DNA of 64,000 nucleotides from Luteibacter flocculans. GTDB lineage: Bacteria; Pseudomonadota; Gammaproteobacteria; Xanthomonadales; Rhodanobacteraceae. Below the pieces are notes generated by a model. That model did no database searches. It was not told where the DNA came from and saw only the letters and a program-made list of their open reading frames with translations. A program made the translations under genes and the position numbers. Below are positions 8,582-17,569 of the stretch, piece by piece (position 1 is the stretch's first letter; every line of letters starts with the position of its first letter). The stretch lies in contig NZ_CP063231.1 of NCBI RefSeq assembly GCF_023612255.1, forward strand, positions 4,235,255 through 4,299,254, given 5' to 3'.

Positions 8582-9220
8582 TCAGGCGGCCGCCAGGGTC
8601 TGCGCCCGAGCGAGCGCCGCGTCCTGCACCACGGCACGGACGATGGCGGGGCGCACCATCAGCCGTGCCACGTAGGCCTCGAAAGCATCCCGACGCGGCA
8701 CCACCCCGAACTTCATGGTCCAGTCCAGCGCGCTGGCCCAGAGAATGTCGGCAGCGGTGAATCGCTCGCCCAACAACCAGGGGCCGGGCGACAACTGCGC
8801 TTCGAGGGTGTCCATCACCGTGTCGAAGTCGCCATAGGGGCAGGTCGAGACCGGCGCCGGCTCATGCTTCATGCGTCGATCCATCACCGCCGGTTCGAAA
8901 CACGATCCGTAGAACGCGAGCCAGCGCAGGTAGGGACCACGCAGCGGATCGTCCAGCCCAGGTGCCAGGCCGGCGGACGGATAGAGGTCGGCGAGATAGG
9001 TAAAGATCGCCGGCCGCTCGGTCACCAGCCCGCCGAGATGTTCGATCGCAGGCACCTTCCCCAGCGGGTTGATCTTCAGGTACGCCGGCCGACGCTGCTC
9101 GCCCTGGGTCAGGTCCATCACGTGCATGTCGTACTGCGCGCCCAGTTCTTCCAGCAGCATCAGAGCGGCGCCGGAACGACTATTGGGTGCGTGGTGGAAG
9201 GTGATCCGATTCGGGTTCAT
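8582..9220 (-). CDS. Glutathione S-transferase family protein
   Basis: 212 residues, cytosolic GST fold. The thioredoxin-like N-terminal domain (about 1-80) includes the N-terminal strand [10 protein letters not shown] with candidate catalytic Ser, the cis-Pro motif GKVPAIE and the glutathione-binding [15 protein letters not shown]; the helical C-terminal domain follows ([16 protein letters not shown], the N-capping box region). It would conjugate or reduce electrophiles with glutathione. The ATG at 9220 is coupled by ATGA to a 68-codon ORF upstream. Confidence 0.9.
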   Translation of the reverse strand: MNPNRITFHHAPNSRSGAALMLLEELGAQYDMHVMDLTQGEQRRPAYLKINPLGKVPAIEHLGGLVTERPAIFTYLADLYPSAGLAPGLDDPLRGPYLRWLAFYGSCFEPAVMDRRMKHEPAPVSTCPYGDFDTVMDTLEAQLSPGPWLLGERFTAADILWASALDWTMKFGVVPRRDAFEAYVARLMVRPAIVRAVVQDAALARAQTLAAA

Positions 9221-9423
9221 GCGGTGGTCCTTCTGAAGGTGGAGATCAAGCCGGTGGGTGTTCCTGTCGTCGCGCCAGCCTTGCGGCGATCGCCGCTGCG
9301 CGCCCTGCGGCCGCCGCTGCGCGGCGCTGCGTCGGGTGCAAAGCGGTATTGGCCGTCCATGAGGAGGCCGCGCCGACCCAGCGGCGCATAGAGCTCGGCG
9401 AGCCGGTCCAGGAAACGATTCAT
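9217..9423 (-). CDS. Small basic ORF coupled to the GST gene (68 aa)
   Basis: A 68-codon ORF whose stop overlaps the GST start (ATGA) and whose ATG at 9423 is preceded by an unusually strong AAGGGGAGGG. Residues 1-31 look protein-like ([25 protein letters not shown]) while the rest is Arg/Ala/Gly-rich and may be a poorly conserved tail. There is no signal peptide or membrane segment. It could be a real small protein or a translated leader that delivers ribosomes to the GST start. I do not recognise a family. Confidence 0.5.
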   Translation of the reverse strand: MNRFLDRLAELYAPLGRRGLLMDGQYRFAPDAAPRSGGRRARSGDRRKAGATTGTPTGLISTFRRTTA

Positions 9424-9558
9424 GGCATTGCCCTCCCCTTGCGCTGCGGTGAAAAGAAGTCTGCGCCGGGGCTACTGACACCGTGCTGTCAGCAGTCCCT
9501 CTGGCGCCGTTCACGCATCACCCGGACAATGCACGCTTTCGCGCCAGGGCCCGTAGCG

Positions 9559-10584
9559 ATGACGAAACCGATTTCCCTGATCCAGTTCCTGATCGAAGAG
9601 AAGCGCGCGGGGCACATCAACGCCCAGCTCAGCCTCCTGATCGAGGTGGTGGCCCGCGCCTGCAAGCGCATCTCCGTCGCCACCGGCAAGGGCGCGCTCG
9701 GCGGGGTCCTCGGCAATGCCGGCTCGGACAACGTGCAGGGCGAAGCGCAGAAGAAGCTGGACGTCATCTCCAACGAGATCCTGCTGGAAGCCAACGCCTG
9801 GGGCGGCCACCTCGCAGCCTGCGCCTCCGAGGAAATGGAAGACCCGCAGCCGATTCCGGACGCCTACCCCAAGGGCAACCACTTGCTGCTGTTCGATCCG
9901 CTCGACGGCTCCTCGAACATCGACGTGAACGTGTCGGTCGGCACCATCTTCTCGGTGCTGCGCTGCCCTGACGGCGTCACCGAGCCAAAGGTCACCGACT
10001 TCCTCCAGCCCGGCACCGAGCAGGTCGCCGCGGGCTACGTTGTCTACGGACCGAGCACCCTGCTCGTGCTGACCTTCGGCCACGGCGTGCACGAGTTCAC
10101 GCTGGACCGCGAGCACGGCAGCTTCGTGCTTACCCGCCGCAACATCGTCATCCCTGCGGACACCGGCGAGTTCGCCATCAACATGTCCAACCAGCGTCAT
10201 TGGGAAGCCCCGATGCAGCGCTACATCGGCGAGCTGCTGGCGGGCACCGACGGTCCGCGCGGGCGCGACTTCAACATGCGTTGGGTGGCATCGATGGTCG
10301 CCGATGTGCATCGCATCATCACGCGCGGCGGCATCTTCATCTATCCGCTGGACGCGAAGATCACCGCCAAGGGTGCCACCGGCAAGCTGCGCCTCATGTA
10401 CGAGGCCAACCCCATGGCCTTCATCGTGGAACAGGCCGGCGGTGCGGCCACCACGGGCCGCGAACGGATCATGGCGCTTCAGCCCACGGCGCTGCACCAG
10501 CGCGTGCCGGTATTCCTCGGCTCGAAGAATGAGGTCGAGATCGTCACGCGCTACCACCGCGAAGCCGACGAGACCCGCTACTGA
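9559..10584 (+). CDS. fbp: Fructose-1,6-bisphosphatase class 1
   Basis: 341-residue class I FBPase, which hydrolyses fructose-1,6-bisphosphate to fructose-6-phosphate in gluconeogenesis. The metal-binding signature [12 protein letters not shown] is at about 111-122, preceded by the CASEEME acidic loop near residue 88; the substrate-binding C-terminal block [21 protein letters not shown] is intact. An ATG at 9529 would add ten residues; [14 protein letters not shown] at 9559 matches the usual family start better. Directly followed by a terminator, so probably monocistronic. Confidence 0.96.
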   Translation: MTKPISLIQFLIEEKRAGHINAQLSLLIEVVARACKRISVATGKGALGGVLGNAGSDNVQGEAQKKLDVISNEILLEANAWGGHLAACASEEMEDPQPIPDAYPKGNHLLLFDPLDGSSNIDVNVSVGTIFSVLRCPDGVTEPKVTDFLQPGTEQVAAGYVVYGPSTLLVLTFGHGVHEFTLDREHGSFVLTRRNIVIPADTGEFAINMSNQRHWEAPMQRYIGELLAGTDGPRGRDFNMRWVASMVADVHRIITRGGIFIYPLDAKITAKGATGKLRLMYEANPMAFIVEQAGGAATTGRERIMALQPTALHQRVPVFLGSKNEVEIVTRYHREADETRY

Positions 10585-10588
10585 CGCC

Positions 10589-10612
10589 ACCGGGCGGTTC
10601 GCCGCCCGGTTT
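10589..10612 (+). terminator. Terminator after fbp
   Basis: ACCGGGCGG-TTCG-CCGCCCGGT hairpin with a stable UUCG tetraloop, starting 5 bp after the fbp stop and followed by TTTCC. The weak T-tract lowers certainty. Confidence 0.65.
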
Positions 10613-10684
10613 CCGCCGCCTGCCGGTCACGCCAGCGCCGCGGCCGTGCCCGATGATCCGCCTGCCTCCACCCGGTCCCCCTCC

Positions 10685-11605
10685 ATGCTTCCTCGTCGCG
10701 TCCGCCCCTGGCTACCGTCGCTCTGTGCGCTCCTGCTCGCCGGTTGTTTTGGCAGCAAGCCGGACGTCCGACCGGATACCGCCCTGCCCGTTCTCGCCGC
10801 CAAGCCGCGTATCGGGCTGGCGCTGGGCGGGGGCGCGGCCAAGGGCTTCGCGCATATCGGCGTCATCAAGATGCTGGAGGCCAGCGGCATCCATCCGGAC
10901 GTCGTCTCCGGCACCAGCGCGGGCAGCGTCGTCGGCGCGCTGTACGCGAGCGGCATGGACGCGTTCCGCTTGCAGGAACAGGCGTTCGCACTGGACGAGA
11001 GCAGCATCCGCGACGTGCGCTTCTTCTCCGGTGGGCTGGTCGAAGGTCGCCGCTTGCAGGACTACGTCAACGAACTCGTCCGGCAGGCGCCGATCGAGAA
11101 GATGCACATTCCGTTCGCCGCCGTCGCCACCGAACTGGAAACCGGCGAGCGTGCCGTCTTCGTCCGCGGTAACACAGGTCAGGCCGTCCGCGCGTCGAGC
11201 AGCATCCCCGGCGTGTTCGAGCCGGTGGAGATCGGCGGCAAGCATTTCGTCGACGGTGGCGTCGTGAGCCCCGTGCCGGTCGACGCCGCGCGCCAGCTCG
11301 GCGCCGACATCGTCATCGCCGTGGACATCTCTGCACGGCCCGATGGCAGCAACCCCGACAGCATGGTCGGCATCGTGGGCCAGTCGATCACGATCATGGG
11401 CCGCAAGCTCGCCGAGCAGGAACTGGCGCGAGCCGACGTGGTGATCCGGCCGAAGGTCGGGCAGATCGGCCCCACCGACTTCGATCAGAAGAACGTGGCA
11501 ATCCTCGAAGGCGAACGCGCCGCGTTGGCAGCGATCCCTGCGATCAAGGCGAAGATCGCCGCGAAAACGGCGGCGATGGGCGCCCCGCCCGTCGCCGCGC
11601 ACTGA
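10685..11605 (+). CDS. Patatin-like phospholipase lipoprotein (RssA-like)
   Basis: 306 residues. A type II signal peptide ends in the lipobox LLAGC (Cys21), so the protein is probably anchored to a membrane facing the periplasm. The patatin domain (about 42-245) has the oxyanion motif GGGAAKG at 48-54, the nucleophile elbow GTSAG with Ser79, and the dyad Asp190 in DGGV. It should be a serine acyl hydrolase acting on phospholipids or lysophospholipids. Its stop abuts the convergent TetR gene with no spacer. Confidence 0.9.
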   Translation: MLPRRVRPWLPSLCALLLAGCFGSKPDVRPDTALPVLAAKPRIGLALGGGAAKGFAHIGVIKMLEASGIHPDVVSGTSAGSVVGALYASGMDAFRLQEQAFALDESSIRDVRFFSGGLVEGRRLQDYVNELVRQAPIEKMHIPFAAVATELETGERAVFVRGNTGQAVRASSSIPGVFEPVEIGGKHFVDGGVVSPVPVDAARQLGADIVIAVDISARPDGSNPDSMVGIVGQSITIMGRKLAEQELARADVVIRPKVGQIGPTDFDQKNVAILEGERAALAAIPAIKAKIAAKTAAMGAPPVAAH

Positions 11606-12190
11606 TCAGCTGGCGTCCACCAGCGCCAGCGCAGCCTGCTTGCCCAGCGTCAGGATCTCGTCCGAGAGCGTCGGGTCGACCACGGCACGCGACAGCGAGA
11701 GCGAACCCACCAGCGATGCGAAGAGCGTCATGGCAAGGCTGCGACGACGCTTGCCCCGCACGCCGGCAGGCAGCGTCGAGGCGATCAGTTCGACCATGCT
11801 CTCGTAGCCATCGGTAAAGACCTGCCGCGTCCCCGCCGGCCGGCGCGCCATTTCCGCGGCGAGCGCGGCGGCCACACAGCCCGCCCCGGGGTGGTCGCGA
11901 TGTTCGGGCGACAGATAGGCGTTGATCAGCGCGCGATGGCCTTCGCTACGCGAGGCGGCCACCTTGGTCGCCAGTCGTTCCTTTGCAGCGGACGTCGCCA
12001 TGGACACGCTCTCGCGGACGAGATCTTCCTTGGAGTCGAAGTGGTTGTAGAACCCGCCCTGGGTGAGGCCCACTTCGCCCATGAGACTGACCACGCCGAC
12101 GGCATCGATACCGTCGGCACGGAAACGTTGCGATGCCGCCTCCACGATCTTCTGGCGGGTCTGTTCCTTATGGCCTTTTTCGTACCGCAT
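11606..12190 (-). CDS. TetR/AcrR-family transcriptional repressor
   Basis: 194 residues. The N-terminal TetR helix-turn-helix (about 8-55) includes GVVSLMGEVGLTQGGFYNHFDSK; the C-terminal helical domain matches the group that often controls reductases or efflux pumps. The ATG at 12190 is chosen because an upstream in-frame start adds unrelated residues. It is transcribed in the same direction as the molybdenum hydroxylase operon, 86 bp beyond the cytochrome gene, and could be its distal member or have its own promoter; a palindrome sits 51 bp upstream. Inducer unknown. Confidence 0.92.
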   Translation of the reverse strand: MRYEKGHKEQTRQKIVEAASQRFRADGIDAVGVVSLMGEVGLTQGGFYNHFDSKEDLVRESVSMATSAAKERLATKVAASRSEGHRALINAYLSPEHRDHPGAGCVAAALAAEMARRPAGTRQVFTDGYESMVELIASTLPAGVRGKRRRSLAMTLFASLVGSLSLSRAVVDPTLSDEILTLGKQAALALVDAS

Positions 12191-12240
12191 GCTGCTCGCT
12201 CCGCAGGGCATCGCGGGGCCCTGCCTGGAGCGATTGTAGC

Positions 12241-12256
12241 CAATCCTTGCGGATTG
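12241..12256. promoter_or_regulatory. Palindrome upstream of tetR gene
   Basis: CAATCC-TTGC-GGATTG, a perfect 6-4-6 palindrome in the gap between the cytochrome stop and the TetR start. It could be the TetR-type operator used for autoregulation. No binding evidence. Confidence 0.4.
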
Positions 12257-12276
12257 AAATGTCGGGCGTCATGGCG

Positions 12277-13581
12277 TCATAACTGACGCCGCTTCGCCAC
12301 GTCCTCCGCGGTGACCGTGCCCTGCTTGCCGCCGAAGTGGCCGATCACGTAGTTCGCCAGCGCGGCGACCTCGGGATCGCTGTACGCATGGCCGAAGGCC
12401 GGCATGTACACGTCGGTGTCGCCGATGCGCATCTTCACGCCCTGCAGAATCGCCTGGGTGACGTTCGCACCGGAGGGATCGTTGACGCCGCGCGTGCCGG
12501 CCAGCCCGGCGTACGGCGTCTGTTGACCCGCGCCATTCCACTGGTGGCAACTAGCGCAAGCGCCTTCGAACAGACGCAGGCCGTCGGCGTCGCGCGTGGC
12601 ATCGTCGCCGCCGGGCGTCATGGCGTTCGAGGCGAGCATCGCCTTGGGCGACGGATCGACGGTGATCGGATCCTTGCCTTCGCGCGCGGGCACCGTGCGC
12701 AGCCAGGTCACGAGGGCCGCCGTGTCTTCGGGTTTCAGGAACTGCAGGCTGTGCGCTACCGCTTCGCCCATGGGACCGGACGCCGAGGCATGACCGTCAG
12801 CGTGGCCGGTACGCAGGTACTGGATCAGCGCCTCGTCAGTCCACTTGCCGATGCCGTGATTCGGGTCGGATGTGATGTTGTAGGCGCGCCAGCCTTGCAG
12901 TTCTGCTCCCGCGAGAGATTCGCCGTGCTTCAGGCCGAACCCGAGGTTGCGCGGCGTATGGCATTCCGCGCAGTGACCGAGCGGCCCGGCAATATACGCA
13001 CCGACATTCCACTCGGGCGACCGCGAGGCGTCCGCTTGGAAGCGCTGGCTGCGGAAGAAGGCCGCATTCCAGAAACCCATGGCCCAGCGCTGGTTGAACG
13101 GGAAACCGAGCTGGTTCGGCGTTTCGGGCTGACGCACCTTGGGCAGGCTGAAGAGATAGGCCTTGATCGCGAGGACGTCGGCGCGGCTCAGCTGGGTGTA
13201 GGCGGTATAGGGGAATGCAGGATAAAGGTGCTGGCCGTCCTTCCGCACGCCTTCGCGCACGGCGCGCACGAAGTCGTCGTCGGTCCAGCGACCGATGCCG
13301 GTCTCGTCGTCGGCCGTGATGTTCGACGAATAGATCGTGCCGAACGGCAGCTTGAAGGCGACGCCACCGGCAAACGGTTTGCCTGTCTCGGGCACCGTGT
13401 GGCAGGCGATGCAATCCGCGGCGCGGGTGAGGTATTCACCGCGTGCCACCGGATCTGCGTTGGCCGGTGCGCCGGCCAGCACGGGGGCGCTGCCATCCGC
13501 GTGATCGGTGCGATTGAGGAAGAAGTACGCGGCCACGCCCACCGCGAGCAGCACGACAACGATGATGAGAAAGCGCTTCAT
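12277..13581 (-). CDS. Membrane-anchored tri-haem cytochrome c, electron acceptor subunit
   Basis: 434 residues with an uncleaved or signal-type N-terminal membrane helix (residues 3-22) and three haem c sites: CIACH at 57-61, CAECH at 204-208 and CASCH at 342-346. The layout matches the cytochrome subunit of alcohol/aldehyde dehydrogenase complexes (AdhB-like). Coupled by ATGA to the molybdopterin subunit, it should pass electrons from the periplasmic hydroxylase to the quinone pool or terminal oxidase. Confidence 0.93.
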   Translation of the reverse strand: MKRFLIIVVVLLAVGVAAYFFLNRTDHADGSAPVLAGAPANADPVARGEYLTRAADCIACHTVPETGKPFAGGVAFKLPFGTIYSSNITADDETGIGRWTDDDFVRAVREGVRKDGQHLYPAFPYTAYTQLSRADVLAIKAYLFSLPKVRQPETPNQLGFPFNQRWAMGFWNAAFFRSQRFQADASRSPEWNVGAYIAGPLGHCAECHTPRNLGFGLKHGESLAGAELQGWRAYNITSDPNHGIGKWTDEALIQYLRTGHADGHASASGPMGEAVAHSLQFLKPEDTAALVTWLRTVPAREGKDPITVDPSPKAMLASNAMTPGGDDATRDADGLRLFEGACASCHQWNGAGQQTPYAGLAGTRGVNDPSGANVTQAILQGVKMRIGDTDVYMPAFGHAYSDPEVAALANYVIGHFGGKQGTVTAEDVAKRRQL

Positions 13582-15851
13582 GCCACGTCCTCCTTGTGCT
13601 CGCCCGTGGATGCGACGCGCTTCAATGCATCCGGCGACGCCGCAAGCTGCGTGCGCGAGATCGGCAGCTCACGCAGACGCACGCCGGTGGCCGCAAAGAT
13701 GGCATTCGCGAGCGCGGGCGCCGCGATGGCCGTGCCGACTTCACCGATACCGCCGGGCGCTTCGTCGTTCTCGACCGAATACACCTCGATCTCGGGTACC
13801 TCGTTGATACGCAGATTCCGGTAGTCGTGGAAGTTGCTCTGCTCGATGACGCCGTTCTTCAGGGTGATGCCGCTGTACATCGCTGCACTCAGACCGAACA
13901 GCAGCCCGCCCTGCATCTGCGCCTGCACCGAACTGGGATTGACGGTGATGCCGTTATCCACGGCGACCACGGCCTTGCGCAGGCGTACCGTGCCTTGCGG
14001 CGTGACTTCCGCTTCCACGATCGCGCAGACATGGCTGCCGAACGGCGAACCGACGGCGATGCCGCGACCCACGCGTGCCGGCAACGGCTGGCTGCCCCAA
14101 CCGATTTTCTCCGCTGCGAGATCGAGTACGCCGAGCGCACGCGAGCCGGGCTTCATCAGCGAGCGGCGATACGCGAGCGGGTCCTTGCCGGCAACGTGGG
14201 CCAGTTCGTCGATGAAGCTTTCGACGATGAACAGGTTGTGCGTCGGACCGACGCCACGCCACCAGCCCACGACGAGGCCGGGCGGCATTTCGTGGCGGAC
14301 CCACTCAACCAGCACGTTGTCCATGTCGTAGGGCAGATCGGCGGCGGACTCGATCGCGTCGCTGTCCATGCCGTCCTTGCCCATGGCACCGGGCATCCAA
14401 CGGCCGAGGACCGTGCCGCTGGTGATGCGATGCTTCCACGAGGTGGGCTTGCCATCGGCCCCGAGCGTGGCGGAGATGCGATCGAAGTAGAGGGGGCGCA
14501 CGCGATCGTGGCGAATGTCTTCTTCGCGGCTCCAGATCACCTTCAACGGATAGGTCACCTGCTTGGCGAAGGCGACGGCCTGTTCGACCTGGTCGGTTTC
14601 CAGCCGGCGACCGAAGCCGCCGCCGAGATACTGGTTGTTGACCGTCACCGCCTCCGCCGGAATGCCGCAGATGCGTGCGGCTTCCTTCACCACGCGGGTC
14701 GGCACCTGGGTGCCGGTCCAGATCTCGCAGTGGCCCGGTGTGACGTGCACCGTGGCGTTCAACGGTTCCATCGTCGCGTGGGCAAGCATGGGCGAGACGA
14801 ACGAGGCCTCCACGAGCTTGCCGCCAGCTGCCGCCTCACCCTTGGGCTTACGGCCGACGATCGCAGGGCCCTTCTCCGAGCTTTCCCGCAGCCCCGCCAC
14901 GAGGGTCTCCGTGTCCAGGTGCGCGTTGACGCCCGGCGTCCACTCGATGACGAGCGATTCGAGACCGCGCTGCGCCGCCCAGTAGTGCTCACCCACCACG
15001 GCGACCGCGTCGCCCAGTTTCAAGACGTCGATCACGCCCGGGATCGCGCGTGCCTGCGTCTCATCCACACGACCGAGCGTGCCGGCGAGTTCGGGGCTGG
15101 TCTTCACCGCCGCGATCTTCATGCCGGGCACCTTCACGTCGATACCGAACTGCGTACCGCCGTTGACCTTGTCCGCGGAATCGACGCGACGCAGCGGCTT
15201 GCCGATGAGCGTGAAGTCCTTGCGCTGTTTCAAGGTCACGTTGGCCGGCTGGGGCAACTTGCCTGCCGCATCCGCCACGGCACCGAAACCCAGGGTGCGG
15301 CCCGAGGGCACGTGCGTGATGACGCCACGCGCCACGGAGCAACTGGCGGGATCGACATGCCATTGCGCCGCGGCAGCCGCCACGAGCATCTCGCGCGCCA
15401 CTGCACCGGCTTCCCGCAACACCTGCCACTGGCCGCGCGTACTGGTGGAGCCGCCCGTGACCTGGCCGCCACCCAACAGCGGAAGGCCATAGAGCGCGTC
15501 GTTCGGCGGGGAGTGTTCCACCTTGACCTGATCGAGCCCGACCCCGAGTTCTTCCGCCAGCATCATCGCGATGCCGGTGTAGATCGCCTGGCCCATCTCG
15601 GCCGAAGGCATCACGAGGCGGACGCTGCCGTCCGCTCCGACACGAACGAAGGCGTTGGGGGCGAACGGTGGATTTCCGTCCGCCACCGCTGCGGCCGCAT
15701 CGTCGGGCTGGCGGCGCGCGCTCATCTGCGCGAGAGCCGGACCAGCGCCTGCGCTCCAAAGAAACGCGACGGCAAGACCGCCGCCCGCCAGCCGCAGGGC
15801 CTGGCGACGGCCGGCGTCGATGCTTTCATCCATCGGGTGGCGGGCGCTCAT
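13578..15851 (-). CDS. Molybdopterin-binding subunit of IorB-type hydroxylase
   Basis: 757-residue large subunit of the xanthine dehydrogenase superfamily, closest in layout to isoquinoline 1-oxidoreductase beta (IorB) and related aldehyde dehydrogenases. A Tat-type signal is seen at residues about 14-42 ([13 protein letters not shown], then a hydrophobic stretch to ALA), so the protein works in the periplasm. The Mo-cofactor domain includes [11 protein letters not shown] and the catalytic-Glu region [20 protein letters not shown] near the C-terminus. The ATG at 15851 overlaps the 2Fe-2S gene stop (ATGA). Substrate (aldehyde or N-heterocycle) cannot be decided. Confidence 0.92.
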   Translation of the reverse strand: MSARHPMDESIDAGRRQALRLAGGGLAVAFLWSAGAGPALAQMSARRQPDDAAAAVADGNPPFAPNAFVRVGADGSVRLVMPSAEMGQAIYTGIAMMLAEELGVGLDQVKVEHSPPNDALYGLPLLGGGQVTGGSTSTRGQWQVLREAGAVAREMLVAAAAAQWHVDPASCSVARGVITHVPSGRTLGFGAVADAAGKLPQPANVTLKQRKDFTLIGKPLRRVDSADKVNGGTQFGIDVKVPGMKIAAVKTSPELAGTLGRVDETQARAIPGVIDVLKLGDAVAVVGEHYWAAQRGLESLVIEWTPGVNAHLDTETLVAGLRESSEKGPAIVGRKPKGEAAAGGKLVEASFVSPMLAHATMEPLNATVHVTPGHCEIWTGTQVPTRVVKEAARICGIPAEAVTVNNQYLGGGFGRRLETDQVEQAVAFAKQVTYPLKVIWSREEDIRHDRVRPLYFDRISATLGADGKPTSWKHRITSGTVLGRWMPGAMGKDGMDSDAIESAADLPYDMDNVLVEWVRHEMPPGLVVGWWRGVGPTHNLFIVESFIDELAHVAGKDPLAYRRSLMKPGSRALGVLDLAAEKIGWGSQPLPARVGRGIAVGSPFGSHVCAIVEAEVTPQGTVRLRKAVVAVDNGITVNPSSVQAQMQGGLLFGLSAAMYSGITLKNGVIEQSNFHDYRNLRINEVPEIEVYSVENDEAPGGIGEVGTAIAAPALANAIFAATGVRLRELPISRTQLAASPDALKRVASTGEHKEDVA

Positions 15852-16342
15852 GTCGTGCTCCCGTCGACAACGACCTGCAAGCCGTGGACCTCGCCCGTGG
15901 CGGCCTGCTTGATGGCTTCGCGAATGCGCACGTACGTGCCGCAACGACAGATGTTGCCGGCCATGGCGGCGTCGATGTCGTGATCGGAAGGGTTCGGGGT
16001 GCGCGCCAGCAGCGCGGTCGCCGACATGATCTGCCCGGACTGGCAGTAGCCGCACTGCACGACGTCCAGCGCCAACCAGGCCTGTTGCACCTTGGCGCCT
16101 TCCGCCGTGCTGCCGATGCCTTCGATGGTCGTGATGGCGCGATCGCCTACCGCCGAAACCGGCAACTGGCAGGAGCGCACCGGCTGACCGTCCAGGTGCA
16201 CGGTGCATGCGCCGCACTGGGCGATGCCGCAGCCGAACTTCGTACCGGTGAGGCCCACCACGTCGCGGAGAACCCACAACAAGGGCATGTCCGGTGGCAC
16301 ATCGGCCTGGCGGTCTTCGCCGTTGACGCGCAACGTGACCAT
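15848..16342 (-). CDS. 2Fe-2S subunit of IorA-type molybdenum hydroxylase
   Basis: 164 residues with both [2Fe-2S] domains: plant-type ferredoxin cysteines Cys38, Cys43, Cys46 and Cys58 ([16 protein letters not shown]), and the helical-domain cluster Cys97, Cys100, Cys132 and Cys134 (QCGYCQSGQ and NICRCGTY). It carries electrons from the Mo site towards the cytochrome. It has no Tat signal of its own, so it is presumably carried out with the Tat-bearing large subunit. The start MVTLRVNG at 16342 is preferred over one 11 codons upstream. First gene of the three-gene operon. Confidence 0.94.
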   Translation of the reverse strand: MVTLRVNGEDRQADVPPDMPLLWVLRDVVGLTGTKFGCGIAQCGACTVHLDGQPVRSCQLPVSAVGDRAITTIEGIGSTAEGAKVQQAWLALDVVQCGYCQSGQIMSATALLARTPNPSDHDIDAAMAGNICRCGTYVRIREAIKQAATGEVHGLQVVVDGSTT

Positions 16343-16503
16343 GGCGAACTCCTTCTTGGCTGCGAGGACCGACATGGCCCGCTGGCTGGTGCCGTGCAGC
16401 TTACGATGAATTCGTCGAAGGACGGTTTACGGAAATTCGTGCTTTTGGATAAAACCACCGCCGCATGGTCATAAGTCGCCCATCATCCCATCCATGGATT
16501 CAC

Positions 16504-17493
16504 TCAGCGCAGGGGATGCGCCTGCACACCCTCGTTGGTGATCTTCACCGGGAGAATTCGACCGTCCTTGTCGAAGGCCATCCGATCGATGGCGGTCTGG
16601 CGGTCGTTCGCCTTCGTGTCGCCCAGCGGCCGACGGTGATAGACGATGTACCAGGTATCGTCCTTGGCGACGTGGAAGACCGAATGGTGACCGGCGCCCG
16701 TCGCGATCTTCGGATCCTGCTGGAGCACCTTGCCGATGCGCTTGAACGGGCCGGTGGGCGAATCGCCGATCGCATAGGCCACCGAGTAGTTCGGACCGCC
16801 CCAACCGCCCTCCGACCACATGAAGTAGTACTTGCCGTTGCGTTTGAACATCAGCGGCCCTTCGACGTACTCGGGCGCGGGCGTGATTTCCTTGAAGACG
16901 GTGCCGTCGGCGAGCGGCTCAAGGCCGGTGAAGTCGGGCTTGAGCTTGACGATGTTCGCGTGCTTCCAGCCGCCGTAGATCATGTAGTACGTGCCGTCGT
17001 CGTCGCGGAACACGAACTGATCGATGGGCTGGGCGCCGTTATGGAAGGCGCCGACAAGCGGCTTGCCGAGCAGGTCGCGGAACGGGCCGTCGGGTTTGTC
17101 TGCCACGGCCACGCCGATACCGCCCAGCTCGTGATCGTTCTGGATGTCGTTGGCGGCGAAGAAAAAGTAGTACTTGCCGTCCTTCTCGATCACGGCCGGA
17201 GCCCAGAGCGCTTTCTTTGCCCAGGGTATGTCCTTGATGTCGAGCACATCGGCGTGCTTCGTCCAATGCACGAGATCGGGCGACGAGAATGCGTCGAATT
17301 GGCGCTGAGCGGCATATTCGAGCGAGGTGGTGGGATAGATCCAGTACGTATCGTTGAAGATCGCGGCTTCCGGGTCGGCATACCAGCCGGGGAACACCGG
17401 ATTGCCCGAGTAGCCCGGCGGCGGTGCGGCGGCGGCTCCCATCGACGTCAGCGCCACCAGCAACGTGGCAGCCAGTACCTTGCGAAAGCCCAT
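16504..17493 (-). CDS. Secreted glycoside hydrolase family 43 protein
   Basis: 329 residues with a signal peptide ending MGAAAA. The five-bladed GH43 propeller is evident, with the general base Asp40 in GWYADPEA, the pKa-modulating Asp158 in PIDQFVF and the acid Glu211 in EGPLMFKRNGKYYFMWSEGG. It should act on arabinan- or xylan-type side chains (arabinofuranosidase or xylosidase), which fits plant-derived carbon use. No carbohydrate-binding module follows. It is 76 bp downstream of the TonB receptor on the same strand. Confidence 0.92.
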   Translation of the reverse strand: MGFRKVLAATLLVALTSMGAAAAPPPGYSGNPVFPGWYADPEAAIFNDTYWIYPTTSLEYAAQRQFDAFSSPDLVHWTKHADVLDIKDIPWAKKALWAPAVIEKDGKYYFFFAANDIQNDHELGGIGVAVADKPDGPFRDLLGKPLVGAFHNGAQPIDQFVFRDDDGTYYMIYGGWKHANIVKLKPDFTGLEPLADGTVFKEITPAPEYVEGPLMFKRNGKYYFMWSEGGWGGPNYSVAYAIGDSPTGPFKRIGKVLQQDPKIATGAGHHSVFHVAKDDTWYIVYHRRPLGDTKANDRQTAIDRMAFDKDGRILPVKITNEGVQAHPLR

Positions 17494-17516
17494 CGCGCAC
17501 CCCTCGTGGTATTCGA

Positions 17517-17543
17517 ACGTCCGATCCTAGCGGGTTCGGACGT
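17517..17543 (-). promoter_or_regulatory. Inverted repeat upstream of GH43 gene
   Basis: ACGTCCGA and TCGGACGT form a perfect 8-bp inverted repeat with an 11-nt centre, 24 bp before the GH43 start. With no T-tract it looks more like an operator or weak mRNA hairpin than a terminator. Confidence 0.35.
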
Positions 17544-17569
17544 CCGGATGCCAATCGCGTGGTGACGAC

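Noticed and set aside
13596..15983. Open frame of about 795 codons opposite the IorB-type gene
   Set aside because: Shadow frame of a high-GC gene; composition and lack of motifs argue against a protein.
17517..17543. Terminator between the TonB receptor and GH43 gene
   Set aside because: The inverted repeat has no U-tract in either direction and a large loop; kept only as a possible operator.
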